Source of the DNA: Desmodus rotundus
Lineage: Eukaryota > Chordata > Mammalia > Chiroptera > Phyllostomidae
Length of the DNA stretch: 64,000 nucleotides
Reading direction: 5' to 3'
Assembly (NCBI RefSeq): GCF_022682495.2
Contig: NW_026527266.1
Coordinates: 1-64,000 of the forward strand
The notes beneath the pieces were generated by a model that was not told the DNA's origin, made no database searches, and saw nothing but the letters and a program-made list of their open reading frames with translations. The position numbers and the translations under genes are program-made. This document shows positions 6,924 to 20,701 of the stretch, piece by piece; the first letter of the stretch is position 1; each line of letters starts with the position of its first letter.

Positions 6924-8441
6924 AGCAGTTTTACAGGGTTCCTGCGCACCTGTTCGGGGAAACAGAAGCCCTCCCTGCCACTCAGAGGACCGCACGATTT
7001 CCCACAGGCCACACTGCCTAGCAGCACCTTCAGCCCCGCACAGACAGTGTGCTAAGGAAAGACTTGGGTACCGGGTAATGGGCGGGGGAATTTCCATGGA
7101 ACTCTCTAAGGGCCCGGTGCCCTGTGTGGCCCCGGGAGTGCCCATGCCGTTCCTTGACCCCGCAGGACACTTGCATCCAGCAATAAGCAGCCCTCTGCCT
7201 CCACGGGGCTCAAACACCTGCGCCCGGTGTGCGGGCACCTGGCTTACGTGGAGGCAAACCCGCAGACCCCTCTGGCCCGAACCCACCACTGCGAAGATCA
7301 CCCTTTCTTCCATCCGTAAAGGGGTCACGCTTGAGGAGTGGAAGAACATGGGGAGGCCCCCAGGAGATGGCTTTTCTCCGAGCCGCGGCTGGCTCGTTTC
7401 GGGCCTATACGTGGGCCGCGCATGCGCACTCAGGCTCCCAAGCACACACCTCCCTCGGCTCACCTAACCCACCCTTTAGAGGTCACAGCAGTTCCACAGG
7501 GTCCCTGGGCACCTGTCTGTGGACACAGGAGCCCTCCCTGCCACCTAGAGGACCACGCGATTTCCGCTGGGGAACACTGCCCAGAAGCACTCCTAGCCTC
7601 GCACAGACACTGTGCGCAGGATAGACTTGTGGACGAGAGGCCTGGGCGGGGAATTTTCCAGGGAACTCTCTAAAGGCCAGGTGCCCTCTGTCGCCCTGGG
7701 AGTGCCCACGCCATCCCTTAACCCTGCAGGACACTATCATCCAGCAATAAGCAGCCCTCTGCCTCCACGGGGCTCGAAATCCTGGGCCCGTTGTGAGAGC
7801 ACCTGGCGTACGTGCAGGCAAACCCACAGACCCCTCTGGCCCGAACCCACCACTGCGAAGATCCCCCTTTTCTTCCATCTGTAAAGGGGTCCTCCTTGAG
7901 GAGTGGAGGAACATGGGGAGGCCCCCAGGAGATGGCTTTTCTCCGAGCCGCGGCTGGCAGGTTTTGGGCCTATACGTGGGCCGCGCGTGCGCACTCAGGC
8001 TCCCCACCACAAGCCTCACTCGGGTCACGGGACTCACCCTTGAGGTGTCTCCTGACCCACCCTTGAGGAGTCACGTCACCCACCCCTGAGGGGTCACGTG
8101 ACCCACCCCAGAGGGGTCACGTGACCCACCCCTGAGGGGTCACGTGACCCACCCCTGAGGGGTCACGTGACCCACCCCAGAGGGGTCACGTGACCCACCC
8201 CTGAGGGGTCTCGTGACCCACCCCTGAGGGGTCTCGTGACCCACCCCTGAGGGGTCACGTGACCCACCCTTGAGGGGTCTCGTGACCCACGCTTTTCGGG
8301 TCACGTGACCCGCCCTTTAGGGGTCTCGTGACCCACCCTTGAGGGGTCCCGTGACCCACCCTTGAGGGGTCTCGTGACCCACCCTTGGGAGGTCACCTGC
8401 CCCACCCTTGAGGGGTCACATGACCCACCTTGAGAGGTCAC
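6924..8441. repeat. U6, full unit
   Basis: First unit of the approximately 20,080-bp super-period; copies are U27 and U36. A is the 563-bp form with GGGTTCCTGCG and GGGTAATGG. B at 7487 has CGAAATCCTGGG and TATACGTGGG. Array from 8057, with three consecutive CACGTG repeats after the entry copy. Confidence 0.95.
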
Positions 8442-9279
8442 AGCAGTTTTACAGGGTCCCTGCGCACCTGTTCGGGGAAACTGAAGCCCTCCCTGCCACT
8501 CAGAGGACCGCACGATTTCCCACAGGCCACACTGCCTATCAGCACCTTCAGCCCAGCACAGACAGTGTGCTAAGGACATACTTGGGTACCGGGGACATGG
8601 GCGGGGGAATTCCCATGGAACTCTCTAAGGGCCCGGTGCCCTGTGTGGCCCGGGGAGTGCCCATGCCGTTCCTTGACCCCGCAGGACACTTGCATCCAGC
8701 AATAAGCAGCCCTCTGCCTCCACGGGGCTCGAACACCAGCGCCCGGTGTGCGGGCACCTGGCGTACGTGGAGGCAAACCCGCAGACCCCTCTGGCCCGAA
8801 CCCACCACTGCGAAGATCACCCTTTCTTCCATCCGTAAAGGGGTCACGCTTGAGGAGTGGAAGAACATGGGGAGGCCCCCAGGAGATGGCTTTTCTCCGA
8901 GCCGCGGCTGGCAGGTTTTGGGCCTATACCTGGGCCGCGCGTGCGCACTCAGGCTCCCCACCACAAGCCTCACTCGGGTCACGGGACTCACCCTTGAGGT
9001 GTCTCCTGACCCACCCTTGAGGAGTCACGTCACCCACCCCTGAGGGGTCACGTGACCCACCCCTGAGGGGTCACGTGACCCACCCCTGAGGGGTCTCGTG
9101 ACCCACCCCTGAGGGGTCACGTGACCACCCCAGAGGGGTCACGTGACCCACCCCTGAGGGGTCTCGTGACCCACCCCTGAGGGGTCACGTGACCCACCCT
9201 TGAGGGGTCTCGTGACCCACCCTTGGGAGGTCACCTGCCCCACCCTTGAGGGGTCACATGACGCACCTTGAGAGGTCAC
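8442..9279. repeat. U7, A/B-fused unit, class 2, shortest array
   Basis: Its 838 bp is the minimum, shared with U28 and U37. The array (from 9011, 269 bp) lacks the TTTTCGGG/CTTTAGGGG/GTCCCG module and goes from a CTCGTG repeat directly to the CACCTG edge copy. Confidence 0.94.
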
Positions 9280-10797
9280 AGCAGTTTTACAGGGTTCCTG
9301 CGCACCTGTTCGGGGAAACAGAAGCCCTCCCTGCCACTCAGAGGACCGCACGATTTCCCACAGGCCACACTGCCTAGCAGCACCTTCAGCCCCGCACAGA
9401 CAGTGTGCTAAGGAAAGACTTGGGTACCGGGTAATGGGCGGGGGAATTTCCATGGAACTCTCTAAGGGCCCGGTGCCCTGTGTGGCCCCGGGAGTGCCCA
9501 TGCCGTTCCTTGACCCCGCAGGACACTTGCATCCAGCAATAAGCAGCCCTCTGCCTCCACGGGGCTCAAACACCTGCGCCCGGTGTGCGGGCACCTGGCT
9601 TACGTGGAGGCAAACCCGCAGACCCCTCTGGCCCGAACCCACCACTGCGAAGATCACCCTTTCTTCCATCCGTAAAGGGGTCACGCTTGAGGAGTGGAAG
9701 AACATGGGGAGGCCCCCAGGAGATGGCTTTTCTCCGAGCCGCGGCTGGCTCGTTTCGGGCCTATACGTGGGCCGCGCATGCGCACTCAGGCTCCCAAGCA
9801 CACACCTCCCTCGGCTCACCTAACCCACCCTTTAGAGGTCACAGCAGTTCCACAGGGTCCCTGGGCACCTGTCTGTGGACACAGGAGCCCTCCCTGCCAC
9901 CTAGAGGACCACGCGATTTCCGCTGGGGAACACTGCCCAGAAGCACTCCTAGCCTCGCACAGACACTGTGCGCAGGATAGACTTGTGGACGAGAGGCCTG
10001 GGCGGGGAATTTTCCAGGGAACTCTCTAAAGGCCAGGTGCCCTCTGTCGCCCTGGGAGTGCCCACGCCATCCCTTAACCCTGCAGGACACTATCATCCAG
10101 CAATAAGCAGCCCTCTGCCTCCACGGGGCTCGAACACCTGGGCCCGTTGTGAGAGCACCTGGCGTACGTGCAGGCAAACCCACAGACCCCTCTGGCCCGA
10201 ACCCACCACTGCGAAGATCCCCCTTTTCTTCCATCTGTAAAGGGGTCCTCCTTGAGGAGTGGAGGAACATGGGGAGGCCCCCAGGAGATGGCTTTTCTCC
10301 GAGCCGCGGCTGGCAGGTTTTGGGCCTATACGTGGGCCGCGCGTGCGCACTCAGGCTCCCCACCACAAGCCTGACTCGGGTCACGGGACTCACCCTTGAG
10401 GTGTCTCCTGACCCACCCTTGAGGAGTCACGTCACCCACCCCTGAGGGGTCACGTGACCCACCCCAGAGGGGTCACGTGACCCACCCCTGAGGGGTCACG
10501 TGACCCACCCCTGAGGGGTCACGTGACCCACCCCAGAGGGGTCACGTGACCCACCCCTGAGGGGTCTCGTGACCCACCCCTGAGGGGTCTCGTGACCCAC
10601 CCCTGAGGGGTCACGTGACCCACCCATGAGGGGTCTCGTGACCCACGCTTTTCGGGTCACGTGACCCGCCCTTTAGGGGTCTCGTGACCCACCCTTGAGG
10701 GGTCCCGTGACCCACCCTTGAGGGGTCTCGTGACCCACCCTTGGGAGGTCACCTGCCCCACCCTTGAGGGGTCACATGACCCACCTTGAGAGGTCAC
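9280..10797. repeat. U8, full unit
   Basis: Copies are U29 and U38. A is the 563-bp GGGTAATGG form; B at 9843; array from 10413. Private bases are AAGCCTGACTCGG (10373) and ACCCATGAGGGG (10622). Confidence 0.95.
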
Positions 10798-12270
10798 AGC
10801 AGTTTTACAGGGTCCCTGCGCACCTGTTCGGGGAAACTGAAGCCCTCCCTGCCACTCAGAGGACCGCACGATTTCCCACAGGCCACACTGCCTATCAGCA
10901 CCTTCAGCCCAGCACAGACAGTGTGCTAAGGACATACTTGGGTACCGGGGACATGGGCGGGGGAATTCCCATGGAACTCTCTAAGGGCCCGGTGCCCTGT
11001 GTGGCCCGGGGAGTGCCCATGCCGTTCCTTGACCCCGCAGGACACTTGCATCCAGCAATAAGCAGCCCTCTGCCTCCACGGGGCTCGAACACCAGCGCCC
11101 GGTGTGCGGGCACCTGGCGTACGTGGAGGCAAACCCGCAGACCCCTCTGGCCCGAACCCACCACTGCGAAGATCACCCTTTCTTCCATCCGTAAAGGGGT
11201 CACGCTTGAGGAGTGGAAGAACATGGGGAGGCCCCCAGGAGATGGCTTTTCTCCCAGCCGCGGCTGGCTCGTTTCGGGCCTATACGTGGGCCGCGCATGC
11301 GCACTCAGGCTCCCAAGCACACACCTCCCTCGGCTCACCTAACCCACCCTTTAGAGGTCACAGCAGTTCCACAGGGTCCCTGGGCACCTGTCTGTGGACA
11401 CAGGAGCCCTCCCTGCCACCTAGAGGACCACGCGATTTCCGCTGGGGAACACTGCCCAGAAGCACTCCTAGCCTCGCACAGACACTGTGCGCAGGATAGA
11501 CTTGTGGACGAGAGGCCTGGGCGGGGAATTTTCCAGGGAACTCTCTAAAGGCCAGGTGCCCTCTGTCGCCCTGGGAGTGCCCACGCCATCCCTTAACCCT
11601 GCAGGACACTATCATCCAGCAATAAGCAGCCCTCTGCCTCCACGGGGCTCGAACACCTGGGCCCGTTGTGAGAGCACCTGGCGTACGTGCAGGCAAACCC
11701 ACAGACCCCTCTGGCCCGAACCCACCACTGCGAAGATCCCCCTTTTCTTCCATCTGTAAAGGGGTCCTCCTTGAGGAGTGGAGGAACATGGGGAGGCCCC
11801 CAGGAGATGGCTTTTCTCCGAGCCGCGGCTGGCAGGTTTTGGGCCTATACCTGGGCCGCGCGTGCGCACTCAGGCTCCCCACCACAAGCCTCACTCGGGT
11901 CACGGGACTCACCCTTGAGGTGTCTCCTGACCCACCCTTGAGGAGTCACGTCACCCACCCCTGAGGGGTCACGTGACCCACCCCAGAGGGGTCACGTGAC
12001 CCACCCCTGAGGGGTCTCGTGACCCACCCCAGAGGGGTCACGTGACCCACCCCTGAGGGGTCTCGTGACCCACCCCTGAGGGGTCTCGTGACCCACCCCA
12101 GAGGGGTCACGTGACCCACCCCTGAGGGGTCTCGTGACCCACCCCTGAGGGGTCTCGTGACCCACCCTTGAGGGGTCCCGTGACCCACCCTTGAGGGGTC
12201 TCGTGACCTACCCTTGGGAGGTCACCTGCCCCACCCTTGAGGGGTCACATGACCCACCTTGAGAGGTCAC
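10798..12270. repeat. U9, full unit, TTTTCGGG module absent
   Basis: Copies are U30 and U39. A carries TTCTCCCAGCCGCGG. B at 11362. Array from 11932 (339 bp) lacks the TTTTCGGG and CTTTAGGGG repeats; GTCTCGTGACCTACCC marks its 3' edge. Confidence 0.95.
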
Positions 12271-13835
12271 AGCAGTTTTACAGGGTCCCTGCGCATCTGT
12301 TCGGGGAAACAGAAGCCCTCCCTGCCACTCAGAGGACCGCACGATTTCCCACAGGCCACACTGCCTATCAGCACCTTCAGCCCACCACAGACAGTGTGCT
12401 AAGGACATACTTGGGTACCGGGGACATGGGCGGGGGAATTCCCATGGAACTCTCTAAGGGCCCGGTGCCCTGTGTGGCCCGGGGAGTGCCCATGCCGTTC
12501 CTTGACCCCGCAGGACACTTGCATCCAGCAATAAGCAGCCCTCTGCCTCCACGGGGCTCAAACACCTGCGCCCGGTGTGCGGGCACCTGGGGTACGTGGA
12601 GGCAAACCCGCAGACCCCTCTGGCCCGAACCCACCACTGCGAAGATCACCCTTTCTTCCATCCGTAAAGGGGTCACGCTTGAGGAGTGGAAGAACATGGG
12701 GAGGCCCCCAGGAGATGGCTTTTCTCCGAGCCGCGGCTGGCTCGTTTCGGGCCTATACGTGGGCCGCGCATGCGCACTCAGGCTCCCAAGCACACACCTC
12801 CCTCGGCTCACCTAACCCACCCTTTAGAGGTCACAGCAGTTCCACAGGGTCCCTGGGCACCTGTCTGTGGACACAGGAGCCCTCCCTGCCACCTAGAGGA
12901 CCACGCGATTTCCGCTGGGGAACACTGCCCAGAAGCACTCCTAGCCTCGCACAGACACTGTGCGCAGGATAGACTTGTGGACGAGAGGCCTGGGCGGGGA
13001 ATTTTCCAGGGAACTCTCTAAAGGCCAGGTGCCCTCTGTCGCCCTGGGAGTGCCCACGCCGTCCCTTAACCCTGCAGGACACTATCATCCAGCAATAAGC
13101 AGCCCTCTGCCTCCACGGGGCTCGAACACCTGGGCCCGTTGTGAGAGCACCTGGCGTACGTGCAGGCAAACCCACAGACCCCTCTGGCCCGAACCCACCA
13201 CTGCGAAGATCCCCCTTTTCTTCCATCTGTAAAGGGGTCCTCCTTGAGGAGTGGAGGAACATGGGGAGGCCCCCAGGAGATGGCTTTTCTCCGAGCCGCG
13301 GCTGGCAGGTTTTGGGCCTATACCTGGGCCGCGCGTGCGCACTCAGGCTCCCCACCACAAGCCTCACTCGGGTCACGGGACTCACCCTTGAGGTGTCTCC
13401 TGACCCACCCTTGAGGAGTCACGTCACCCACCCCTGAGGGGTCACGTGACCCACCCCAGAGGGGTCACGTGACCCACCCCTGAGGGGTCTCGTGACCCAC
13501 CCCAGAGGGATCACGTGACCCACCCCTGAGGGGTCTCGTGACCCACCCCTGAGGGGTCTCGTGACCCACCCCAGAGGGGTCACGTGACCCACCCCTGAGG
13601 GGTCTCGTGACCCACCCCTGAGGGGTCTCGTGACCCACCCCTGAGGGGTCACGTGACCCACCCTTGAGGGGTCTCGTGACCCACGCTTTTCGGGTCACGT
13701 GACCCGCCCTTTAGGGGTCTCGTGACCCACCCTTGAGGGGTCCCGTGACCCACCCTTGAGGGGTCTCGTGACCCACCCTTGGGAGGTCACCTGCCCCACA
13801 CTTGAGGGGTCACATGACCCACCTTGAGAGGTCAC
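12271..13835. repeat. U10, full unit, longest among full units
   Basis: Copies are U31 and U40 (all 1,565 bp). A carries GCGCATCTGTTC and CACCTGGGGTACG. B at 12835 has a private GCCGTCCC not seen in its copies. Array from 13405 (431 bp) has a CAGA-CACGTG, CTGA-CTCGTG, CTGA-CTCGTG trimer twice; one repeat reads AGAGGGATCACG. Confidence 0.95.
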
Positions 13836-15354
13836 AGCAGTTTTACAGGGTCCCTGCGCACCTGTTCGGGGAAACAGAAGCCCTCCCTGCCACTCAGAGG
13901 ACCGCACGATTTCCCACAGGCCACACTGCCTATCAGCACCTTCAGCCCACCACAGACAGTGTGCTAAGGACATACTTGGGTACCGGGGACATGGGCGGGG
14001 GAATTCCCATGGAACTCTCTAAGGGCCCGGTGCCCTGTGTGGCCCGGGGAGTGCCCATGCCGTTCCTTGACCCCGCAGGACACTTGCATCCAGCAATAAG
14101 CAGCCCTCTGCCTCCACGGGGCTCAAACACCTGCGCCCGGTGTGCGGGCACCTGGCGTACGTGGAGGCAAACCCGCAGACCCCTCTGGCCCGAACCCACC
14201 ACTGCGAAGATCACCCTTTCTTCCATCCGTAAAGGGGTCACGCTTGAGGAGTGGAAGAACATGGGGAGGCCCCCAGGAGATGGCTTTTCTCCGAGCCGCG
14301 GCTGGCTCGTTTCGGGCCTATACGTGGGCCGCGCATGCGCACTCAGGCTCCCAAGCACACACCTCCCTCGGCTCACCTAACCCACCCTTTAGAGGTCACA
14401 GCAGTTCCACAGGGTCCCTGGGCACCTGTCTGTGGACACAGGAGCCCTCCCTGCCACCTAGAGGACCACGCGATTTCCGCTGGGGAACACTGCCCAGAAG
14501 CACTCCTAGCCTCGCACAGACACTGTGCGCAGGATAGACTTGTGGACGAGAGGCCTGGGCGGGGAATTTTCCAGGGAACTCTCTAAAGGCCAGGTGCCCT
14601 CTGTCGCCCTGGGAGTGCCCACGCCATCCCTTAACCCTGCAGGACACTATCATCCAGCAATAAGCAGCCCTCTGCCTCCACGGGGCTCGAACACCTGGGC
14701 CCGTTGTGAGAGCACCTGGCGTACGTGCAGGCAAACCCACAGGCCCCTCTGGCCCGAACCCACCACTGCGAAGATCCCCCTTTTCTTCCATCTGTAAAGG
14801 GGTCCTCCTTGAGGAGTGGAGGAACATGGGGAGGCCCCCAGGAGATGGCTTTTCTCCGAGCCGCGGCTGGCAGGTTTTGGGCCTATACCTGGGCCGCGCG
14901 TGCGCACTCAGGCTCCCCACCACAAGCCTCACTCGGGTCACGGGACTCACCCTTGAGGTGTCTCCTGACCCACCCTTGAGGAGTCACGTCACCCACCCCT
15001 GAGGGGTCACGTGACCCACCCCTGAGGGGTCACGTGACCCACCCCTGAGAGGTCTCGTGACCCACCCCTGAGGGGTCACGTGACCCACCCCAGAGGGGTC
15101 ACGTGACCCACCCCTGAGGGGTCTCGTGACCCACCCCTGAGGGGTCTCGTGACCCACCCCTGAGGGGTCACGTGACCCACCCTTGAGGGGTCTCGTGACC
15201 CACGCTTTTCGGGTCACGTGACCCGCCCTTTAGGGGTCTCGTGACCCACCCTTGAGGGGTCCCGTGACCCACCCTTGAGGGGTCTCGTGACCCACCCTTG
15301 GGAGGTCACCTGCCCCACCCTTGAGGGGTCACATGACCCACCTTGAGAGGTCAC
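13836..15354. repeat. U11, full unit
   Basis: Copy is U41; U32 shares its 5' part. The preceding edge repeat reads CCCCACACTTGAGG. B at 14400 has CACAGGCCCCTC. Array from 14970 includes CCTGAGAGGTCTCG, shared with U41. Confidence 0.95.
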
Positions 15355-16873
15355 AGCAGTTTTACAGGGTCCCTGCGCACCTGTTCGGGGAAACTGAAGC
15401 CCTCCCTGCCACTCAGAGGACCGCACGATTTCCCACAGGCCACACTGCCTATCAGCACCTTCAGCCCAGCACAGACAGTGTGCTAAGGGCATACTTGGGT
15501 ACCGGGGACATGGGCGGGGGAATTCCCATGGAACTCTCTAAGGGCCCGGTGCCCTGTGTGGCCCGGGGAGTGCCCATGCCGTTCCTTGACCCCGCAGGAC
15601 ACTTGCATCCAGCAATAAGCAGCCCTCTGCCTCCACGGGACTCGAACACCAGCGCCCGGTGTGCGGGCACCTGGCGTACGTGGAGGCAAACCCGCAGACC
15701 CCTCTGGCCCGAACCCACCACTGCGAAGATCACCCTTTCTTCCATCCGTAAAGGGGTCACGCTTGAGGAGTGGAAGAACATGGGGAGGCCCCCAGGAGAT
15801 GGCTTTTCTCCGAGCCGCGGCTGGCTCGTTTCGGGCCTATACGTGGGCCGCGCATGCGCACTCAGGCTCCCAAGCACACACCTCCCTCGGCTCACCTAAC
15901 CCACCCTTTAGAGGTCACAGCAGTTCCACAGGGTCCCTGGGCACCTGTCTGTGGACACAGGAGCCCTCCCTGGCACCTAGAGGACCACGCGATTTCCGCT
16001 GGGGAACACTGCCCAGAAGCACTCCTAGCCTCGCACAGACACTGTGCGCAGGATAGACTTGTGGACGAGAGGCCTGGGCGGGGAATTTTCCAGGGAACTC
16101 TCTAAAGGCCAGGTGCCCTCTGTCGCCCTGGGAGTGCCCACGCCATCCCTTAACCCTGCAGGACACTATCATCCAGCAATAAGCAGCCCTCTGCCTCCAC
16201 GGGGCTCGAACACCTGGGCCCGTTGTGAGAGCACCTGGCGTACGTGCAGGCAAACCCACAGACCCCTCTGGCCCGAACCCACCACTGCGAAGATCCCCCT
16301 TTTCTTCCATCTGTAAAGGGGTCCTCCTTGAGGAGTGGAGGAACATGGGGAGGCCCCCAGGAGATGGCTTTTCTCCGAGCCGCGGCTGGCAGGTTTTGGG
16401 CCTATACGTGGGCCGCGCGTGCGCAGTCAGGCTCCCCACCACAAGCCTCACTCGGGTCACGGGACTCACCCTTGAGGTGTCTCCTGACCCACCCTTGAGG
16501 AGTCACGTCACCCACCCCTGAGGGGTCACGTGACCCACCCCAGAGGGGTCACGTGACCCACCCCTGAGGGGTCTCGTGACCCACCCCTGAGGGGTCACGT
16601 GACCCACCCCAGAGGGGTCACGTGACCCACCCCTGAGGGGTCTCGTGACCCACCCCTGAGGGGTCTCGTGACCCACCCCTGAGGGGTCACGTGACCCACC
16701 CTTGAGGGGTCTCGTGACCCACGCTTTTCGGGTCACGTGACCCGCCCTTTAGGGGTCTCGTGACCCACCCTTGAGGGGTCCCGTGACCCACCCTTGAGGG
16801 GTCTCGTGACCCACCCTTGGGAGGTCACCTGCCCCACCCTTGAGGGGTCACATGACCCACCTTGAGAGGTCAC
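15355..16873. repeat. U12, full unit
   Basis: Copy is U42. Shared private bases are CTAAGGGCATAC and CCACGGGACTCG in A, and CCTGGCACC and GTGCGCAGTCAGG in B. B at 15919, array from 16489. Confidence 0.95.
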
Positions 16874-17757
16874 AGCAGTTTTACAGGGTCCCTGCGCACC
16901 TGTTCGGGGAAACTGAAGCCCTCCCTGCCACTCAGAGGACCGCACGATTTCCCACAGGCCACACTGCCTATCAGCACCTTCAGCCCAGCACAGACAGTGT
17001 GCTAAGGACATACTTGGGTACCGGGGACATGGGCGGGGGAATTCCCATGGAACTCTCTAAGGGCCCGGTGCCCTGTGTGGCCCGGGGAGTGCCCATGCCG
17101 TTCCTTGACCCCGCAGGACACTTGCATCCAGCAATAAGCAGCCCTCTGCCTCCACGGGGCTCGAACACCAGCGCCCGGTGTGCGGGCACCTGGCGTACGT
17201 GGAGGTAAACCCGCAGACCCCTCTGGCCCGAACCCACCACTGCGAAGATCACCCTTTCTTCCATCCGTAAAGGGGTCACGCTTGAGGAGTGGAAGAACAT
17301 GGGGAGGCCCCCAGGAGATGGCTTTTCTCCGAGCCGCGGCTGGCTCGTTTCGGGCCTATACCTGGGCCGCGCGTGCGCACTCAGGCTCCCCACCACAAGC
17401 CTCACTCGGGTCACGGGACTCACCCTTGAGGTGTCTCCTGACCCACCCCTGAGGGGTCACGTGACCCACCCCTGAGGGGTCTCGTGACCCACCCCTGAGG
17501 GGTCACGTGACCACCCCAGAGGAGTCACGTGACCCACCCCTGAGGGGTCTGGTGACCCACCCCTGAGGGGTCACGTGACCCACCCTTGAGGGGTCTCGTG
17601 ACCCACGCTTTTCGGGTCACGTGACCCGCCCTTTAGGGGTCTCGTGATCCACCCTTGAGGGGTCCCGTGACCCACCCTTGAGGGGTCTCGTGACCCACCC
17701 TTGGGAGGTCACCTGCCCCACCCTTGATGGGTCAAATAACGCACCTTGAGAGGTCAC
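16874..17757. repeat. U13, A/B-fused unit, class 1
   Basis: Copy is U43. GGAGGTAAACCC in the A part. The array (from 17443) lacks the GTCACGTCAC entry repeat, and its CACATG edge copy has decayed to GTCAAATAAC (17733). Confidence 0.94.
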
Positions 17758-19206
17758 AGCAGTTTTACAGGGTCCCTGCGCACCTGTTCGGGGAAACAGA
17801 AGCCCTCCCTGCCACTCAGAGGACCGCACGATTTCCCACAGGCCACACTGCCTAGCAGCACCTTCAGCCCCGCACAGACAGTGTGCTAAGGAAAGACTTG
17901 GGTATCGGGGACATGGGCGGGGGAATTTCCATGGAACTCTCTAAGGGCCCGGTGCCCTGTGTGGCCCCGGGAGTGCCCATGCCGTTCCTTGACCCCGCAG
18001 GACACTTGCATCCAGCAATAAGCAGCCCTCTGCCTCCACGGGGCTCAAACACGTGCGCCCGGTGTGCGGGCACCTGGCTTACGTGGAGGCAAACCCGCAG
18101 ACCCCTCTGGCCCGAACCCACCACTGCGAAGATCACCCTTTCTTCCATCCGTAAAGGGGTCACGCTTGAGGAGTGGAAGAACATGGGGAGGCCCCCAGGA
18201 GATGGCTTTTCTCCGAGCCGCGGCTGGCTCGTTTCGGGCCTATACGTGGGCCGCGCATGCGCACTCAGGCTCCCAAGCACACACCTCCCTCGGCTCACCT
18301 AACCCACCCTTTAGAGGTCACAGCAGTTCCACAGGGTCCCTGGGCACCTGTCTGTGGACACAGGAGCCCTCCCTGCCACCTAGAGGACCAAGCGATTTCC
18401 GCTGGGGAACACTGCCCAGAAGCACTCCTAGCCTCGCACAGACACTGTGCGCAGGATAGACTTGTGGACGAGAGGCCTGGGCGGGGAATTTTCCAGGGAA
18501 CTCTCTAAAGGCCAGGTGCCCTCTGTCGCCCTGGGAGTGCCCACGCCATCCCTTAACCCTGCAGGACACTATCATCCAGCAATAAGCAGCCCTCTGCCTC
18601 CACGGGGCTCGAACACCTGGGCCCGTTGTGAGAGCACCTGTCGTACGTGCAGGCAAACCCACAGACCCTCTGGCCCGAACCCACCACTGCGAAGATCCCC
18701 CTTTTCTTCCATCTGTAAAGGGGTCCTCCTTGAGGAGTGGAGGAACATGGGGAGGCCCCCAGGAGATGGCTTTTCTCCGAGCTGCGGCTGGCAGGTTTTG
18801 GGCCTATACGTGGGCCGCGCGTGCGCACTCAGGCTCCCCACCACAAGCCTCACTCGGGTCACGGGACTCACCCTTGAGGTGTCTCCTGACCCACCCTTGA
18901 GGAGTCACGTCACCCACCCCTGAGGGGTCACGTGACCCACCCCAGAGGGGTCACGTGACCCACCCCTGAGGGGTCTCGTGACCCACCCCTGAGGGGTCTC
19001 GTGACCCACCCCTGAGGGGTCACGTGACCCACCCTTGAGGGGTCTCGTGACCCACGCTTTTCGGGTCACGTGACCCGCCCTTTAGGGGTCTCGTGACCCA
19101 CCCTTGAGGGGTCCCGTGACCCACCCTTGAGGGGTCTCGTGACCCACCCTTGGGAGGTCACCTGCCCCACCCTTGAGGGGTCACATGACCCACCTTGAGA
19201 GGTCAC
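17758..19206. repeat. U14, full unit
   Basis: Copy is U44. A has GGAAAGACTTGGGTATC and an extra CACGTG (18050-18055) created by a single base change. B at 18322 has ACCTGTCGTACG, a one-base deletion in CAGACCCTCTGG and GAGCTGCGGCTGG. Array from 18891, 316 bp. Confidence 0.95.
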
Positions 19207-20701
19207 AGCAGTTTTACAGGGTCCCTGCGCACCTGTTCGGGGAAACTGAAGCCCTCCCTGCCACTCAGAGGACCGCACGATTTCCCACAGGCCACACTGC
19301 CTAGCAGCACCTTCAGCCCAGCACAGACAGTGTGCTAAGGACATACTTGGGTACCGGGGACATGGGCGGGGGAATTCCCATGGAACTCTCTAAGGGCCCG
19401 GTGCCCTGTGTGGCCCGGGGAGTGCCCATGCCGTTCCTTGACCCCGCAGGACACTTGCATCCAGCAATAAGCAGCCCTCTGCCTCCACGGGGCTCGAACA
19501 CCAGCGCCCGGTGTGCGGGCACCTGGCGTACGTGGAGGCAAACCCGCAGACCCCTCTGGCCCGAACCCACCACTGCGAAGATCACCCTTTCTTCCATCCG
19601 TAAAGGGGTCACGCTTGAGGAGTGGAAGAACATGGGGAGGCCCCCAGGAGATGGCTTTTCTCCGAGCCGCGGCTGGCTCGTTTCGGGCCTATACGTGGGC
19701 CGCGCATGCGCACTCAGGCTCCCAAGCACACACCTCCCTCGGCTCACCTAACCCACCCTTTAGAGGTCACAGCAGTTCCACATGGTCCCTGGGCACCTGA
19801 CTGTGGACACAGGAGCCCTCCCTGCCACCTAGAGGACCACGCGATTTCCGCTGGGGAACACTGCCCAGAAGCACTCCTAGCCTCGCACAGACACTGTGCG
19901 CAGGATAGACTTGTGGACGAGAGGCCTGGGCGGGGAATTTTCCAGGGAACTCTCTAAAGGCCAGGTGCCCTCTGTCGCCCTGGGAGTGCCGACGCCATCC
20001 CTTAACCCTGCTGGACACTATCATCCAGCAATAAGCAGCCCTCTGCCTCCACGGGGCTCGAACACCTGGGCCCGTTGTGAGAGCACCTGGCGTACGTGCA
20101 GGCAAACCTACAACCCCTCTGGCCCGAACCCACCACTGCGAATTTCCCCCTTTTCTTCCATCTGTAAAGGGGTCCTCCTTGAGGAGTGGAGGAACATGGG
20201 GAGGCCCCCAGGAGATGGCTTTTCTCCGAGCCGCGGCTGGCAGGTTTTGGGCCTATACCTGGGCCGCGCGTGCGCACTCAGGCTCCCCACCACAAGCCTC
20301 ACTCGGGTCACGGGACTCACCCTTGAGGTGTCTCCTGACCCACCCTTGAGGAGTCACGTCACCCACCCCTGAGGGGTCACGTGACCCACCCCTGAGGGGT
20401 CTCGTGACCCACCCCTGAGGGGTCACGTGACCCACCCCAGAGGGGTCACGTGACCCACCCCTGAGGGGTCTGCTGACCCACCCCTGAGGGGTCTCGTGAC
20501 CCACCCCTGAGGGGTCACGTGACCCACCCTTGAGGGGTCTCGTGACCCACGCTTTTCGGGTCACGTGACCCGCCCTTTAGGGGTCTCGTGACCCACCCTT
20601 GAGGGGTCCCGTGACCCACCCTTGAGGGGTCTCGTGACCTACCCTTGGGAGGTCACCTGCCCCACCCTTGAGGGGTCACATGACCCACCTTGAGAGGTCA
20701 C
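19207..20701. repeat. U15, full unit
   Basis: Relatives are U0, U21 and U45. B at 19771 shares CCACATGGTCC with U45 and CCCTGCTGGACAC with U21; AACCTACAACC is private. From about 19,418 it begins the first copy of the 7,796-bp duplication. Array from 20340. Confidence 0.95.

Noticed and set aside
6738..7463. Minus-strand open frame of 241 codons running through the minisatellite into the A core
   Set aside because: The open run comes from the 69-nt (3 x 23) periodicity of the array, giving a 23-residue low-complexity repeat. Sister units with one repeat more or fewer lose the frame.
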